A DNA stretch of 64,000 nt, from contig NZ_JAOTJC010000008.1 in assembly GCF_025628895.1 (NCBI RefSeq), positions 431,315-495,314 of the forward strand, given 5' to 3'. The notes under the pieces are model-generated. The model did not search any database. It saw only the letters and a program-made list of their open reading frames with translations, and was not told the origin of the DNA. Of the stretch, positions 18,988 through 26,381 are shown piece after piece. A program made the translations under genes and the position numbers. How positions within the stretch are numbered: position 1 is the stretch's first letter; every line of letters begins with the position of its first letter. This DNA is from Alteromonas salexigens. GTDB lineage: Bacteria; Pseudomonadota; Gammaproteobacteria; Enterobacterales; Alteromonadaceae.

Positions 18988-19778
18988 TGGCTAACTCCAT
19001 TATCAGACATACCATAAAGCGGGGCGTCACAGTATGTGTCGCCCTTGCGGTTTCTGCAGGTGCCGCAGCACAGGCTCCTGTTTATGATGTGAACGGTAGC
19101 GACCGCGAGCTTGAAAAGCGAATTGCGGTACTCGAACGCATGGTAGACAGCCGGACTGAAATGCAGCATCGGCTGCAGGAACAGATCGATACTATGCAAA
19201 ATGAGGTCGATCAGCTGCGTGGTGCACTGGAAGTGAATACCAACAAGCTTGAAAAGGTCCTGGAGCGGCAACGTGAGTTGTATCTGGAAATAGACAAGCG
19301 GGTAGAAGCACTGAAACAGAACGGCATTACCAGCAGTTCTTCCCAGTCCTCTTCTCAGGTATCACAACCAGCCCAAAGCCAGCAAACCAGTTCGCCGGCT
19401 TCTCAGGATGAATCTGCAGCGTACGACAACGCGGTCAACCTTATTCTGAAGTCGCGGGAATACGATAAAGCTATTCCGGCCTTCCAGTCGTTCATTCAAC
19501 GCTTCCCGAACAGCGAATTCGCGCCTAATGCACATTATTGGTTAGGACAGCTGTTATTTAATAAACAAGCGTGGGGTGACGCAGAAGAGCAATTCCAGAT
19601 AGTCGCTAATCGCTTCAGCGATTCGACGAAACGTCCGGATGCTATCCTGAAGTTAGGCGTAATTGCCGAGCGCCAGGGTAACAAAGGTTCCGCCAGAGAA
19701 TATTTCGAGCAGGTGGTGTCGCAATATCCGAACTCCTCCGCACGTAAATTAGCTGAGTCGCGACTCTCCGGTTTATAA
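18987..19778 (+). CDS. cpoB: Cell division coordinator CpoB (YbgF)
   Basis: 263 residues. A signal peptide (about 1-29) is followed by an N-terminal coiled coil (about 38-110) that trimerises in the family. A Ser/Gln-rich linker leads to a C-terminal TPR domain (about 140-263) with YDKAIPAFQSFIQRFPNS and SAREYFEQVVSQYPNS repeats. CpoB coordinates PBP1B activity with Tol energy during constriction. It is the last gene of the operon and is closed by a clear terminator. Confidence 0.95.
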   Translation: MANSIIRHTIKRGVTVCVALAVSAGAAAQAPVYDVNGSDRELEKRIAVLERMVDSRTEMQHRLQEQIDTMQNEVDQLRGALEVNTNKLEKVLERQRELYLEIDKRVEALKQNGITSSSSQSSSQVSQPAQSQQTSSPASQDESAAYDNAVNLILKSREYDKAIPAFQSFIQRFPNSEFAPNAHYWLGQLLFNKQAWGDAEEQFQIVANRFSDSTKRPDAILKLGVIAERQGNKGSAREYFEQVVSQYPNSSARKLAESRLSGL

Positions 19779-19784
19779 AAAAAG

Positions 19785-19807
19785 CCTCTCTATTGAGAGG
19801 TTTTTTT
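19785..19807 (+). terminator. Intrinsic terminator of the tol-pal operon
   Basis: CCTCTC, loop TATT, GAGAGG, then seven T. A run of A precedes the stem and can extend it, so it could also work in the other direction. Confidence 0.88.
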
Positions 19808-19933
19808 ATGCCTTTACTATAGAGAATGAATCCGGATAGTGCGCTAAAGAGTATGACTTTTAGGCGATTTGATCTCATTTTGACCGTTTAAACGTTATTT
19901 ATAAGAAAAGTGTACTAAAAAGCAGAAATAGGG

Positions 19934-19961
19934 TTGCACAGGCTCAGGAATTCAGTATTAT
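19934..19961 (+). promoter_or_regulatory. Promoter of the tRNA-Lys genes
   Basis: TTGCAC, a 16-base spacer and TATTAT, followed by the GC-rich discriminator GCGCCCG typical of stringently controlled stable RNA promoters. The first tRNA begins about 40 bases later. Confidence 0.55.
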
Positions 19962-20002
19962 ATGCGCCCGTTGCCAAGGCAAGGCAACAAACGGAAAGCG
20001 AA

Positions 20003-20078
20003 GGGTCGTTAGCTCAGTTGGTAGAGCAGTTGACTTTTAATCAATTGGTCGCTGGTTCGAATCCAGCACGACCCACCA
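20003..20078 (+). tRNA. tRNA-Lys (UUU), copy 1
   Basis: A 76-base cloverleaf with encoded CCA. The acceptor GGGTCGT pairs with ACGACCC, the D arm is AGCTCAGTTGGTAGAGC, the anticodon loop is ACTTTTAAT (anticodon TTT), and the T arm is GCTGGTTCGAATCCAGC. It is identical over all 76 bases to the copy 41 bases downstream. Confidence 0.97.
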
Positions 20079-20119
20079 CTTTCGCCACGAAGGTGAATCG
20101 CATTTCCAAGTCTCTTGAT

Positions 20120-20195
20120 GGGTCGTTAGCTCAGTTGGTAGAGCAGTTGACTTTTAATCAATTGGTCGCTGGTTCGAATCCAGCACGACCCACCA
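20120..20195 (+). tRNA. tRNA-Lys (UUU), copy 2
   Basis: Same 76-base sequence as copy 1, with anticodon TTT and encoded CCA. Its 3' end and the following spacer are repeated again at 20346-20403, after a hairpin-rich insert. Confidence 0.97.
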
Positions 20196-20233
20196 TCAAG
20201 ACACAAAGCTTCCTCTCTAAAGAAACTCAATCA
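20177..20233 (+). repeat. Direct repeat copy A: tRNA-Lys 3' end plus spacer
   Basis: A 57-base stretch from AATCCAGCACGACCCACCA through the spacer CTTCCTCTCTAAAGAAACTC. It recurs at 20346-20403 with a few substitutions and one added base. Confidence 0.85.
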
Positions 20234-20250
20234 AGCATTATTAGCCCGCG

Positions 20251-20350
20251 CAGGATTTGAACCAGCGAAGCGGTTCGACGTCCGAGCAACGCGAGGCGAA
20301 CGCACTTCAGTGCGGCCCGAAGGGCAAGGCGCATAGCGCCGCAGTAATCC
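20251..20350. repeat. Hairpin-rich tRNA-associated element
   Basis: About 100 bases between the two direct repeats. In order it can fold into GAACC/GGTTC (20259-20276), CGCACT/AGTGCG (20301-20314), GCCC/GGGC (20315-20325) and GGCGC/GCGCC (20328-20340). It opens with GGATTTGAACC, which is almost the reverse complement of a tRNA T-arm, and closes with AATCC, so the ends are themselves inverted. It encodes no protein. It looks like a REP-like or tRNA-derived repetitive unit inserted beside the tRNA-Lys 3' end; mobility is inferred, not shown. Confidence 0.65.
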
Positions 20351-20403
20351 AGCACGACCCATCATCAAGACACCAAACCTTCCTCTCTAAAGAAACTCAA
20401 TCA
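20346..20403 (+). repeat. Direct repeat copy B: partial tRNA-Lys 3' end plus spacer
   Basis: 58 bases matching 20177-20233. The tRNA tail here reads CCATCA in place of CCACCA. The rest of the tRNA is absent, so this is a remnant and not a third tRNA gene. Confidence 0.85.
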
Positions 20404-20632
20404 CACACTCTATATATTTTTTCATTAGTTTATTGACGCTTACCAGACGCCATTTGGCAATATTAAACCGGAGCGTAAATAGCCGCGGACATCGAGCATC
20501 AAATATCAGCTTAAAATTAATCTAAACAATGGTTGAATTTGTCGCTCGCGCTACAACCTAAGAAGTATGAAATTTATATGACAGTCGGGTATAATCCCCG
20601 GCCTTGTCGTAACACACATGCAGGTTTACATC
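20404..20632. other. Intergenic region before nadA
   Basis: AT-rich DNA with no plausible gene. A consensus TATAAT at 20590-20595 lies about 40 bases before nadA and is its likely -10 box; the matching -35 is poor. No terminator for the tRNA transcript is obvious. Confidence 0.5.
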
Positions 20633-21697
20633 ATGTCAGTAGCGTTTCGGGTGGATGAGATAGAGTATCCATTCCCAAGCAAACCAGAACCGTTGTCAGC
20701 AGCACGCAAAGCAGAGCTTAAGGCAGAGATCAAAGCCTTACTTAAAGCCCGTAATGCGGTAATGGTGGCGCACTATTATACCGACCCTGAAATTCAGGCG
20801 CTGGCCGAGGAAACCGGTGGCTGTGTGGCTGATTCGTTGGAAATGGCCCGCTTCGGGCGTGATGCTGAAGAGCAAATGCTAATCGTGGCCGGCGTGCGCT
20901 TCATGGGTGAGACGGCCAAAATTCTGAGCCCTGAAAAAACGGTACTTATGCCTACCCTTGAGGCCACCTGTTCCTTGGACCTGGGTTGCCCGGTTGAAGA
21001 GTTCAGTGCTTTCTGCGACCAGCACCCAGACCACACGGTGGTGGTGTATGCCAATACATCTGCCGCTGTTAAAGCCCGGGCAGACTGGGTCGTCACCTCC
21101 AGTATTGCATTGGAAATCGTTGAACACCTCGACGCTCAGGGTAAAAAAATCATCTGGGGGCCTGACCGTCACCTGGGTGCTTATATCTCCAAACAAACCG
21201 GCGCGGATATGCTGATGTGGCAGGGAGAGTGTATTGTCCACGATGAATTTTCTGCGCAGAAGCTGAAAGACATGAAAGCGGTGTATCCGGATGCAGCCAT
21301 TCTGGTGCACCCAGAGTCGCCAGCCAGTGTGGTAGAGCTGGCCGACGCCGTGGGCTCAACCAGTCAGCTTATCAAAGCCTCGCAAACTATGAGTAACGAT
21401 ACGTTCATCGTGGCAACCGACCGCGGTATCTTTTACAAGATGCAGCAGCTGACGCCTGATAAGACGTTTATCGAAGCTCCTACTGGTGGCAATGGTGCAA
21501 CCTGTAAAAGCTGCGCACACTGTCCCTGGATGGCTATGAATGGCCTTGAAGCCATCAAACAGTCACTAAGCGCAAGCAGCAGCGAAGGGCATGAGATCTT
21601 TGTGGATGACATGCTGCGTACAAAAGCGTTGATTCCGCTTGACCGTATGCTCGACTTCTCAGCGCAACTGAAGATGAAAGCAGTAGGTAACGCCTAA
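20633..21697 (+). CDS. nadA: Quinolinate synthase A
   Basis: 354 residues, close to E. coli NadA. The three 4Fe-4S cysteine regions are present: Cys113 in [20 protein letters not shown], and CKSCAHCPW near the C-terminus. [20 protein letters not shown] and [14 protein letters not shown] are diagnostic. It condenses iminoaspartate with dihydroxyacetone phosphate to quinolinate in de novo NAD synthesis. I chose the ATG at 20633 because [15 protein letters not shown] aligns with other NadA starts; the ATG at 20618 is less likely. In E. coli nadA also lies just after tol-pal-cpoB and tRNA-Lys genes, so the neighbourhood is ancestral. Confidence 0.96.
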   Translation: MSVAFRVDEIEYPFPSKPEPLSAARKAELKAEIKALLKARNAVMVAHYYTDPEIQALAEETGGCVADSLEMARFGRDAEEQMLIVAGVRFMGETAKILSPEKTVLMPTLEATCSLDLGCPVEEFSAFCDQHPDHTVVVYANTSAAVKARADWVVTSSIALEIVEHLDAQGKKIIWGPDRHLGAYISKQTGADMLMWQGECIVHDEFSAQKLKDMKAVYPDAAILVHPESPASVVELADAVGSTSQLIKASQTMSNDTFIVATDRGIFYKMQQLTPDKTFIEAPTGGNGATCKSCAHCPWMAMNGLEAIKQSLSASSSEGHEIFVDDMLRTKALIPLDRMLDFSAQLKMKAVGNA

Positions 21698-21733
21698 TTT
21701 ATCGACAGTTACACGCTTTTTACGCACTTTGTC

Positions 21734-21762
21734 TTGATTCAGCGCGCGAGTTTACCTACTAT
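21734..21762 (+). promoter_or_regulatory. Candidate promoter of tRNA-Ser
   Basis: TTGATT, a 17-base spacer and TACTAT, followed by the GC-rich ACGCGCGCTC discriminator typical of stable RNA promoters. Confidence 0.45.
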
Positions 21763-21813
21763 ACGCGCGCTCTTCGCATTATTAACCGATAAGGTTGCGT
21801 GAGCGGACAAACC

Positions 21814-21904
21814 GGAGAGATGGCTGAGTGGCTGAAGGCGCACGCCTGGAAAGTGTGTATACGTTTATAGCGTATCGAGGGTTCGAATCCCTCTCTCTCC
21901 GCCA
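21814..21904 (+). tRNA. tRNA-Ser (GGA)
   Basis: A 91-base class II tRNA with a long variable arm. Acceptor GGAGAGA pairs with TCTCTCC, followed by G and encoded CCA. The anticodon loop CTGGAAA gives anticodon GGA, and the T arm is GAGGGTTCGAATCCCTC. Confidence 0.96.
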
Positions 21905-21917
21905 GATTATTTCAAAG

Positions 21918-21938
21918 CCCCGCAGAATGCGGGGTTTT
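21918..21938 (+). terminator. Intrinsic terminator after tRNA-Ser
   Basis: CCCCGC, loop AGAAT, GCGGGG, then TTTT, 13 bases after the tRNA. Confidence 0.8.
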
Positions 21939-22307
21939 GTCGTTTAAGACTTTAAGAAACTTGCTGGACAGTGTTTTTAACTCATCCCCACCTGTCGAAA
22001 TTTTTCAACGCCCTTCGCTGAATACCCAAATATCGCAATACCTTTACGATGCTGTTATTTGTCAAAGCAAATAACTATTTTGCATCCAACGCCCCCGTTG
22101 GGGTTGGGTAGAGTACAGCCAACTCCCCCCAGCGCTAGCATCCTTACTTCTCATACATCGCACATCACCACTGTCGTGAGCTATCAGCATTAATTACAGT
22201 GGGCGGTTTAAATTTTGCACAATATTGGTTTTTTCAAAATGGCCAACTACACTCCTGATAGCCTCCGACCATCGTTGGGAAGCGGGGTTTACCAATAAGG
22301 AGGTTGC
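21939..22307. other. Long intergenic region between tRNA-Ser and the DUF885 gene
   Basis: 369 bases without a plausible gene. Near 22096-22137 GGGGTTGG and CCAACTCCCC can pair across a spacer. TTGCAC at 22215 begins an AT-rich stretch that may hold the promoter of the next gene. AAGGAGG stands at 22299-22305, just before its ATG. Confidence 0.4.
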
Positions 22308-24128
22308 ATGACGTATAAACTCATCTCGCTCATTTGTGGGCTATCAATGGCTGTTTTACTCAGTGGATGGGACTCTGCGAATGCAAAGCCTCTTTTCTCG
22401 TCATCTCAGAATTTAAACAGCACAAATCCAGATATCAGCGAGGCTGATATTGAATTTGAGGCGGTGATGGACAAAAGCTGGCAATTGGAGCTTGAGTTCA
22501 ATCCAGAGAAGGCAACCTACCTGGGGATGGGCAATAGTGACTTACATAGTCAGTGGTACGATGGCTCTCCGCAGGGGTGGCAGCGGCAACTAGCCACGCA
22601 AAACGAAATACTCGCTCAACTTAACAAAATTGACTACGCCAACTTATCCAGTCAGAACAGAATCAACTATGATTTGTTAACGTGGCAACACGAAATGATG
22701 AAAAGGTACATTGAATCAGAGGCTTACCTTATGCCGATGAGTCAGAGGGGCGGAGTGCAAACTTTGGATGATTTTGCTAACTATATGCAACTTGATACTG
22801 TCGAGAATTATCAGCATTGGTTAAGCCGCCTTCAGCGTATTCCTGCTTTATTAGAACAAACCACAGAGACAATGAAATTAGGTATGCGAAAAGGGATGGT
22901 GCCACCTAAAGCCACCATGAATCGCATTCCGTCACAACTCGAAAGCTTACTTGCCGATGAACCCACTGAAAGTCGTTTCTATGCAAAATTCGAAACACTA
23001 CCGGAGCATTTCAGTGATGATGAAACGAAACTCATTCAGCAACATGCCCGACATATTATTCGGGACAATGTGCTACCAGCTTATCGTCAGTTCCACAAAT
23101 TTTTCGTAGAAGAATATTTACCTGCAAGCAGAGATACGGTGGGTTTAAGTCACTTACCTAATGGTGATGACCTTTACCAATTACATATTAGTTACTTTAC
23201 AACCACTGATATGACCCCTGAAGATATACATCAGTTGGGTTTACAGGAAGTCGCTAAAAACAGAAAGGAGATGGATAAAATTATCAAAGAAGTCGCTTTC
23301 GAAGGTACTTTTGGTGAATTTATTAAGTTTTTACGAAGTGACCCTCAATTTTTCTACGACTCCCCCGAAGCGCTCTTTAACGCTTACCTGGCAACAAGTA
23401 AGCGTCTCGATCCTGAGATGACAAAATTATTCAGTAAGCTACCCCGCATGCCCTACGGCGTGAAGGCCATTCCGGATAATATCGCACCAGATACCACGAC
23501 CGCTTACTATTCTCGACCTTCAGCCGATGGGCGCAGGGCCGGATACTATTATGTCAATTTGCATGAACCCCATACGCGTCCGAAATATGAGATAGAAGTG
23601 CTGAGCGTACACGAAGCAGTACCGGGCCATCACTTGCAGCTTGCATTGCAAATGGAACTTGGCGAGCTGCCATACTTCCGTCGTTATAATGGATTCACTG
23701 TTTTCATTGAGGGGTGGGGACTGTACAGCGAGCGTCTTGGTTACGATATGGGGCTTTATCAAGACCCTTACTCCCGGTTCGGCCAGCTTACTTATGATAT
23801 GTGGCGATCAATTAGGTTAGTTGTTGATACGGGTATGCACGCCATGGGGTGGACCCGGCAGGAAGCTATTGACTACTTCTTGGCAAACGCCGCTAAAAGT
23901 GAAGAAGACATTATAAATGAAATAGATCGGTATATTTCTAATCCTGGCCAGGCGTTGGCGTATAAGATAGGCCAGCTGAAAATATTGGAGCTCCGTGAAC
24001 GTGCCACTCAGACGCTGGGCGAAGAGTTCGATATCCGTAAGTTTCATGATGTGGTACTTGGCTCAGGCTCTATTCCACTACATGTTTTGGAGAAAAATGT
24101 TCAGCAATGGATCGATAGTCATAATTAA
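22308..24128 (+). CDS. DUF885 family exported metallopeptidase
   Basis: 606 residues. The DUF885 signature HEAVPGHHLQ is present (His435, Glu436, His441), with Glu468 in FIEGWGLYSERLG as the likely third metal ligand; the family is related to zinc carboxypeptidases. A signal peptide of about 26 residues ends in ANA. At the place where relatives often carry a lipobox cysteine the sequence reads LLSGWDS, with tryptophan (TGG), so the product is probably soluble in the periplasm and not lipidated. A strong ribosome site AAGGAGG precedes the ATG. The gene is visibly poorer in GC than its neighbours and sits directly behind a tRNA-Ser gene and a long spacer, which suggests later acquisition. The peptide substrate is unknown. 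Confidence 0.85.
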   Translation: MTYKLISLICGLSMAVLLSGWDSANAKPLFSSSQNLNSTNPDISEADIEFEAVMDKSWQLELEFNPEKATYLGMGNSDLHSQWYDGSPQGWQRQLATQNEILAQLNKIDYANLSSQNRINYDLLTWQHEMMKRYIESEAYLMPMSQRGGVQTLDDFANYMQLDTVENYQHWLSRLQRIPALLEQTTETMKLGMRKGMVPPKATMNRIPSQLESLLADEPTESRFYAKFETLPEHFSDDETKLIQQHARHIIRDNVLPAYRQFHKFFVEEYLPASRDTVGLSHLPNGDDLYQLHISYFTTTDMTPEDIHQLGLQEVAKNRKEMDKIIKEVAFEGTFGEFIKFLRSDPQFFYDSPEALFNAYLATSKRLDPEMTKLFSKLPRMPYGVKAIPDNIAPDTTTAYYSRPSADGRRAGYYYVNLHEPHTRPKYEIEVLSVHEAVPGHHLQLALQMELGELPYFRRYNGFTVFIEGWGLYSERLGYDMGLYQDPYSRFGQLTYDMWRSIRLVVDTGMHAMGWTRQEAIDYFLANAAKSEEDIINEIDRYISNPGQALAYKIGQLKILELRERATQTLGEEFDIRKFHDVVLGSGSIPLHVLEKNVQQWIDSHN

Positions 24129-24149
24129 AATTGACGCTGAGGGCATGTT

Positions 24150-24171
24150 CAAGCTGGAAAAGCTTGCTTTT
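24150..24171 (+). terminator. Weak intrinsic terminator after the DUF885 gene
   Basis: CAAGCT, loop GGAAA, AGCTTG, then CTTTT, 21 bases after the stop codon. Confidence 0.5.
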
Positions 24172-24273
24172 AAACGGCTTACACATCGCTGGCGTTACTC
24201 TGTGTGCAAAACCAGGGTGCGTTCGAAGGGGGGGCGCAGTTACGTGCTTCTCAACTTTTAAGAGAGCTTTTTG

Positions 24274-25254
24274 TTAACGCATGTCAATACCCTCGCCTCC
24301 CGGGCAACGCATATTACTGTCTATCTGTGTTACCTGCTGCTCGGTAACAACCAGCATTTTCTCGTCAGGAAACGCGTCTCGCCCCATTCGTAATAGCTCA
24401 AGTGCCTGCTCTTTACAGCCCTCCTGGGCAAGTACATGGGCGAAGTTGTTCAGATAGGCGGGGTGGTGCTGACCAGCGTGAAAGCCTTTTGCGAACCAGT
24501 CTATTGCCTGCTCGGGGTGAGTGGATAGATAATGGTTTCCTAACAGAAAATACGCCAGCCAGTCATCAGGCCAGTATGACGTGGCCGCTTCCAAAAACGG
24601 CAGCGCTTTGCTGGCTTGTCCGGTGGTTAACATATCGTAGGCGGCACTCACATAAGTAAAGGCATTTAAGTGCTCGCTGACTTTATTGTGGGGCAACGGC
24701 GCAAGCATCCAGTGATTTCCTCTGGCCCAGGTGCGCTCAAATACCGTTAGCGCCATGGTGTAATCAGGGGTTACGCCGGTATGTAGGGTTAGCGTTTCAG
24801 TGGATAAATCATACCCAATGACCACGGCATAGTGCCATTGCGGCAGCCATTCCACGGATAAGTTTTGCAACACTATGACCGGGATATCAGCACTGACAAG
24901 CTGCAGTAGCTTGTTCAGAGTACCTTGCTCGGTATAGGGCAGAAACCCAAACTGACGGGTGGCACTGACCATTTCTAATTGCAGACTGCCTTCCCGTTCC
25001 GGTATAAAAATGCGGGGTGCTATAGCCTCAGGAGCCACTGGATAGCCATGGTAGCCAAATACTTCCGACAGCGTGGTTGGGCCGCAATAATACTGTTGCT
25101 GGGCGGTAAACGGCACATGTTGGATATAATAAGCTGCTGGAATATCTGCAGGGGGCTGCTTAGTCAGGCGATCGGTCTGTGGTGTGGCCTGACACCCAGT
25201 CAGAATAAGAAAAAAGCCTGCCAACAGGCAGGCTTGATACGTCTTTTTGAGCAT
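24274..25254 (-). CDS. C39-like cysteine peptidase lipoprotein (PA2778 family)
   Basis: 326 residues. A lipoprotein signal with Cys21 in LILTGCQ is followed by a papain-like C39 peptidase domain (about 40-190), with catalytic Cys57 in YYCGPTTL and His141 in WHYAVVIGYD. The C-terminal half (about 200-310) holds TPR-like repeats. This is the PA2778-family architecture. It is anchored facing the periplasm. The upstream partner gene of the PA2779 family ends one base before it, so the two are an operon in the same order as in Pseudomonas. C39 peptidases classically cut after a double glycine, and the partner contains one. The substrate relation is inference. Confidence 0.85.
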   Translation of the reverse strand: MLKKTYQACLLAGFFLILTGCQATPQTDRLTKQPPADIPAAYYIQHVPFTAQQQYYCGPTTLSEVFGYHGYPVAPEAIAPRIFIPEREGSLQLEMVSATRQFGFLPYTEQGTLNKLLQLVSADIPVIVLQNLSVEWLPQWHYAVVIGYDLSTETLTLHTGVTPDYTMALTVFERTWARGNHWMLAPLPHNKVSEHLNAFTYVSAAYDMLTTGQASKALPFLEAATSYWPDDWLAYFLLGNHYLSTHPEQAIDWFAKGFHAGQHHPAYLNNFAHVLAQEGCKEQALELLRMGRDAFPDEKMLVVTEQQVTQIDSNMRCPGGEGIDMR

Positions 25255-25255
25255 A

Positions 25256-25636
25256 TCAGCTGTTTATCGGGCGAATAAACGAGTACACGTCAGTTACACC
25301 CAGTAAATCCAGCACAGCGATAATGGCAAATACAGTGATAATAGCGCCAACAACACCGCCGGCAGGCGCATCGTTAAGTTGTTCGTTAAGTTGATTGAGC
25401 TCGCTAGGGGTCATAGCGTTAATGCGGGCTATAGCGTGCTGTTTATCTACGCCGAGACTTATCAGTCTTTCCTGAACATCTTCCCGGTTGACCATAGTAA
25501 CAAGTTGCTGCTTAGTAAACTGTTGGGTTTGCGCTTGCATGACCGACGCCGAGCTTATCGCTTCAGCGTGTGCTTGTCCTGACAGACAAACCAGCATGGT
25601 TAACAACGCAACTCCTGTGCTTGCTAATTTTCTCAT
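25256..25636 (-). CDS. Small exported PA2779-family protein
   Basis: 126 residues. A signal peptide (about 1-24, cleavage near AHA-EA) is followed by a helical amphipathic region (about 30-88), then APAGG (Gly93-Gly94) and a hydrophobic segment (about 95-115) ending in a short polar tail. This layout fits the PA2779 family, which always neighbours a C39-like peptidase. The double glycine before a hydrophobic, glycine-containing tail resembles a C39 leader cleavage site. If cut there, a peptide of about 32 residues would be released or left in the membrane. No biochemical role is known to me. Confidence 0.8.
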   Translation of the reverse strand: MRKLASTGVALLTMLVCLSGQAHAEAISSASVMQAQTQQFTKQQLVTMVNREDVQERLISLGVDKQHAIARINAMTPSELNQLNEQLNDAPAGGVVGAIITVFAIIAVLDLLGVTDVYSFIRPINS

Positions 25637-25843
25637 TGTTATTTCCTCGAAATTATCATATCTGATTAACCTAGACGATGACGTACGTTACCGCTACTAT
25701 TCTTACAGATGTACTGGCTATCCAGTTCAAAACACTCGCCTTTATGGTGAATTAGTACAACTAAGAGGGCGAAAGCAGTACACATGAGACTCTGACCTCC
25801 CACGTGATTTCTGGCAGCAGAAAAAATAACTCTGCCGGCTGCC

Positions 25844-25872
25844 TTGCAGTTTGGCCATATCACAGCTAATTT
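25844..25872 (+). promoter_or_regulatory. Possible promoter of the BLUF operon
   Basis: TTGCAG, a 17-base spacer and TAATTT lie just before the BLUF gene in a 249-base divergent gap. The match is only partial. Confidence 0.3.
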
Positions 25873-25885
25873 TATCAGAGTTTAA

Positions 25886-26377
25886 GTGTCTGAATACGTT
25901 GTTGAAACTATGATTGTTCAGCAAAAAAATACAGCGCCGGTTAAGAGCGCTGACAGTCGGGAAGTCGTTCAGCTTTTATATACCAGTACCGCCCGGGGAG
26001 AAATATCACCCGCTGTGGTCGACGATATCCTGGCTATCTCACGTCGTAATAATATCCTGCACGGGGTAACCGGTCTGCTGTTATATACTCAGGGTGCTTT
26101 TCTGCAGGTCCTGGAAGGGGCTGCCGAAGATGTAGAGCGCACGCTTGGAAAAATAAAAAAAGACCCGCGCCATTCCCACCTTCAGGTCTTACTTAAGCAC
26201 GCTGTTAGTTCTCGTGATTTTAGCAACTGGGCCATGGCCTACCGAATGCTGGATGAGTCTGTGCAGGGTGGAAGTTCAGACTTTTTGGCTCCGTATTCGT
26301 CGCAAGATGAAATGAGTATTCCGGAAGGTCCTGCTAAACAATTGATGAGGCGCTTTCGCGACGTACACATGAGGTAA
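25886..26377 (+). CDS. BLUF-domain blue-light sensor
   Basis: 163 residues. The BLUF domain (about 26-122) binds FAD and senses blue light. Key residues are all present: Tyr32 in LLYTSTA, Asn56 in RNNILHG, Gln74 in FLQVLEG, and Trp115 with Met117 in NWAMAYR, matching Tyr21, Asn45, Gln63, Trp104 and Met106 of AppA. The C-terminal 40 residues are not an output domain I recognise, so this is a short BLUF protein that must act through a partner. The start is uncertain: GTG at 25886, with a weak AGAG ahead, or ATG at 25910, which still leaves the domain complete. The hybrid kinase starts 4 bases after the stop, so the two are almost certainly one operon. Confidence 0.88.
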   Translation: MSEYVVETMIVQQKNTAPVKSADSREVVQLLYTSTARGEISPAVVDDILAISRRNNILHGVTGLLLYTQGAFLQVLEGAAEDVERTLGKIKKDPRHSHLQVLLKHAVSSRDFSNWAMAYRMLDESVQGGSSDFLAPYSSQDEMSIPEGPAKQLMRRFRDVHMR

Positions 26378-26381
26378 CACT

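Noticed and set aside
19934..20260. A 108-codon plus-strand frame with two identical internal repeats
   Set aside because: The repeats are the two tRNA-Lys genes; translation of tRNA sequence is not meaningful.
20003..20403. Possible CRISPR-like direct repeats
   Set aside because: The repeats are full tRNA genes and a tRNA tail, spacing is irregular and no cas genes are present.
21814..24273. Genomic island inserted at tRNA-Ser
   Set aside because: The 3' end of the tRNA is not duplicated downstream and there is no integrase; only the GC shift of one gene supports transfer.
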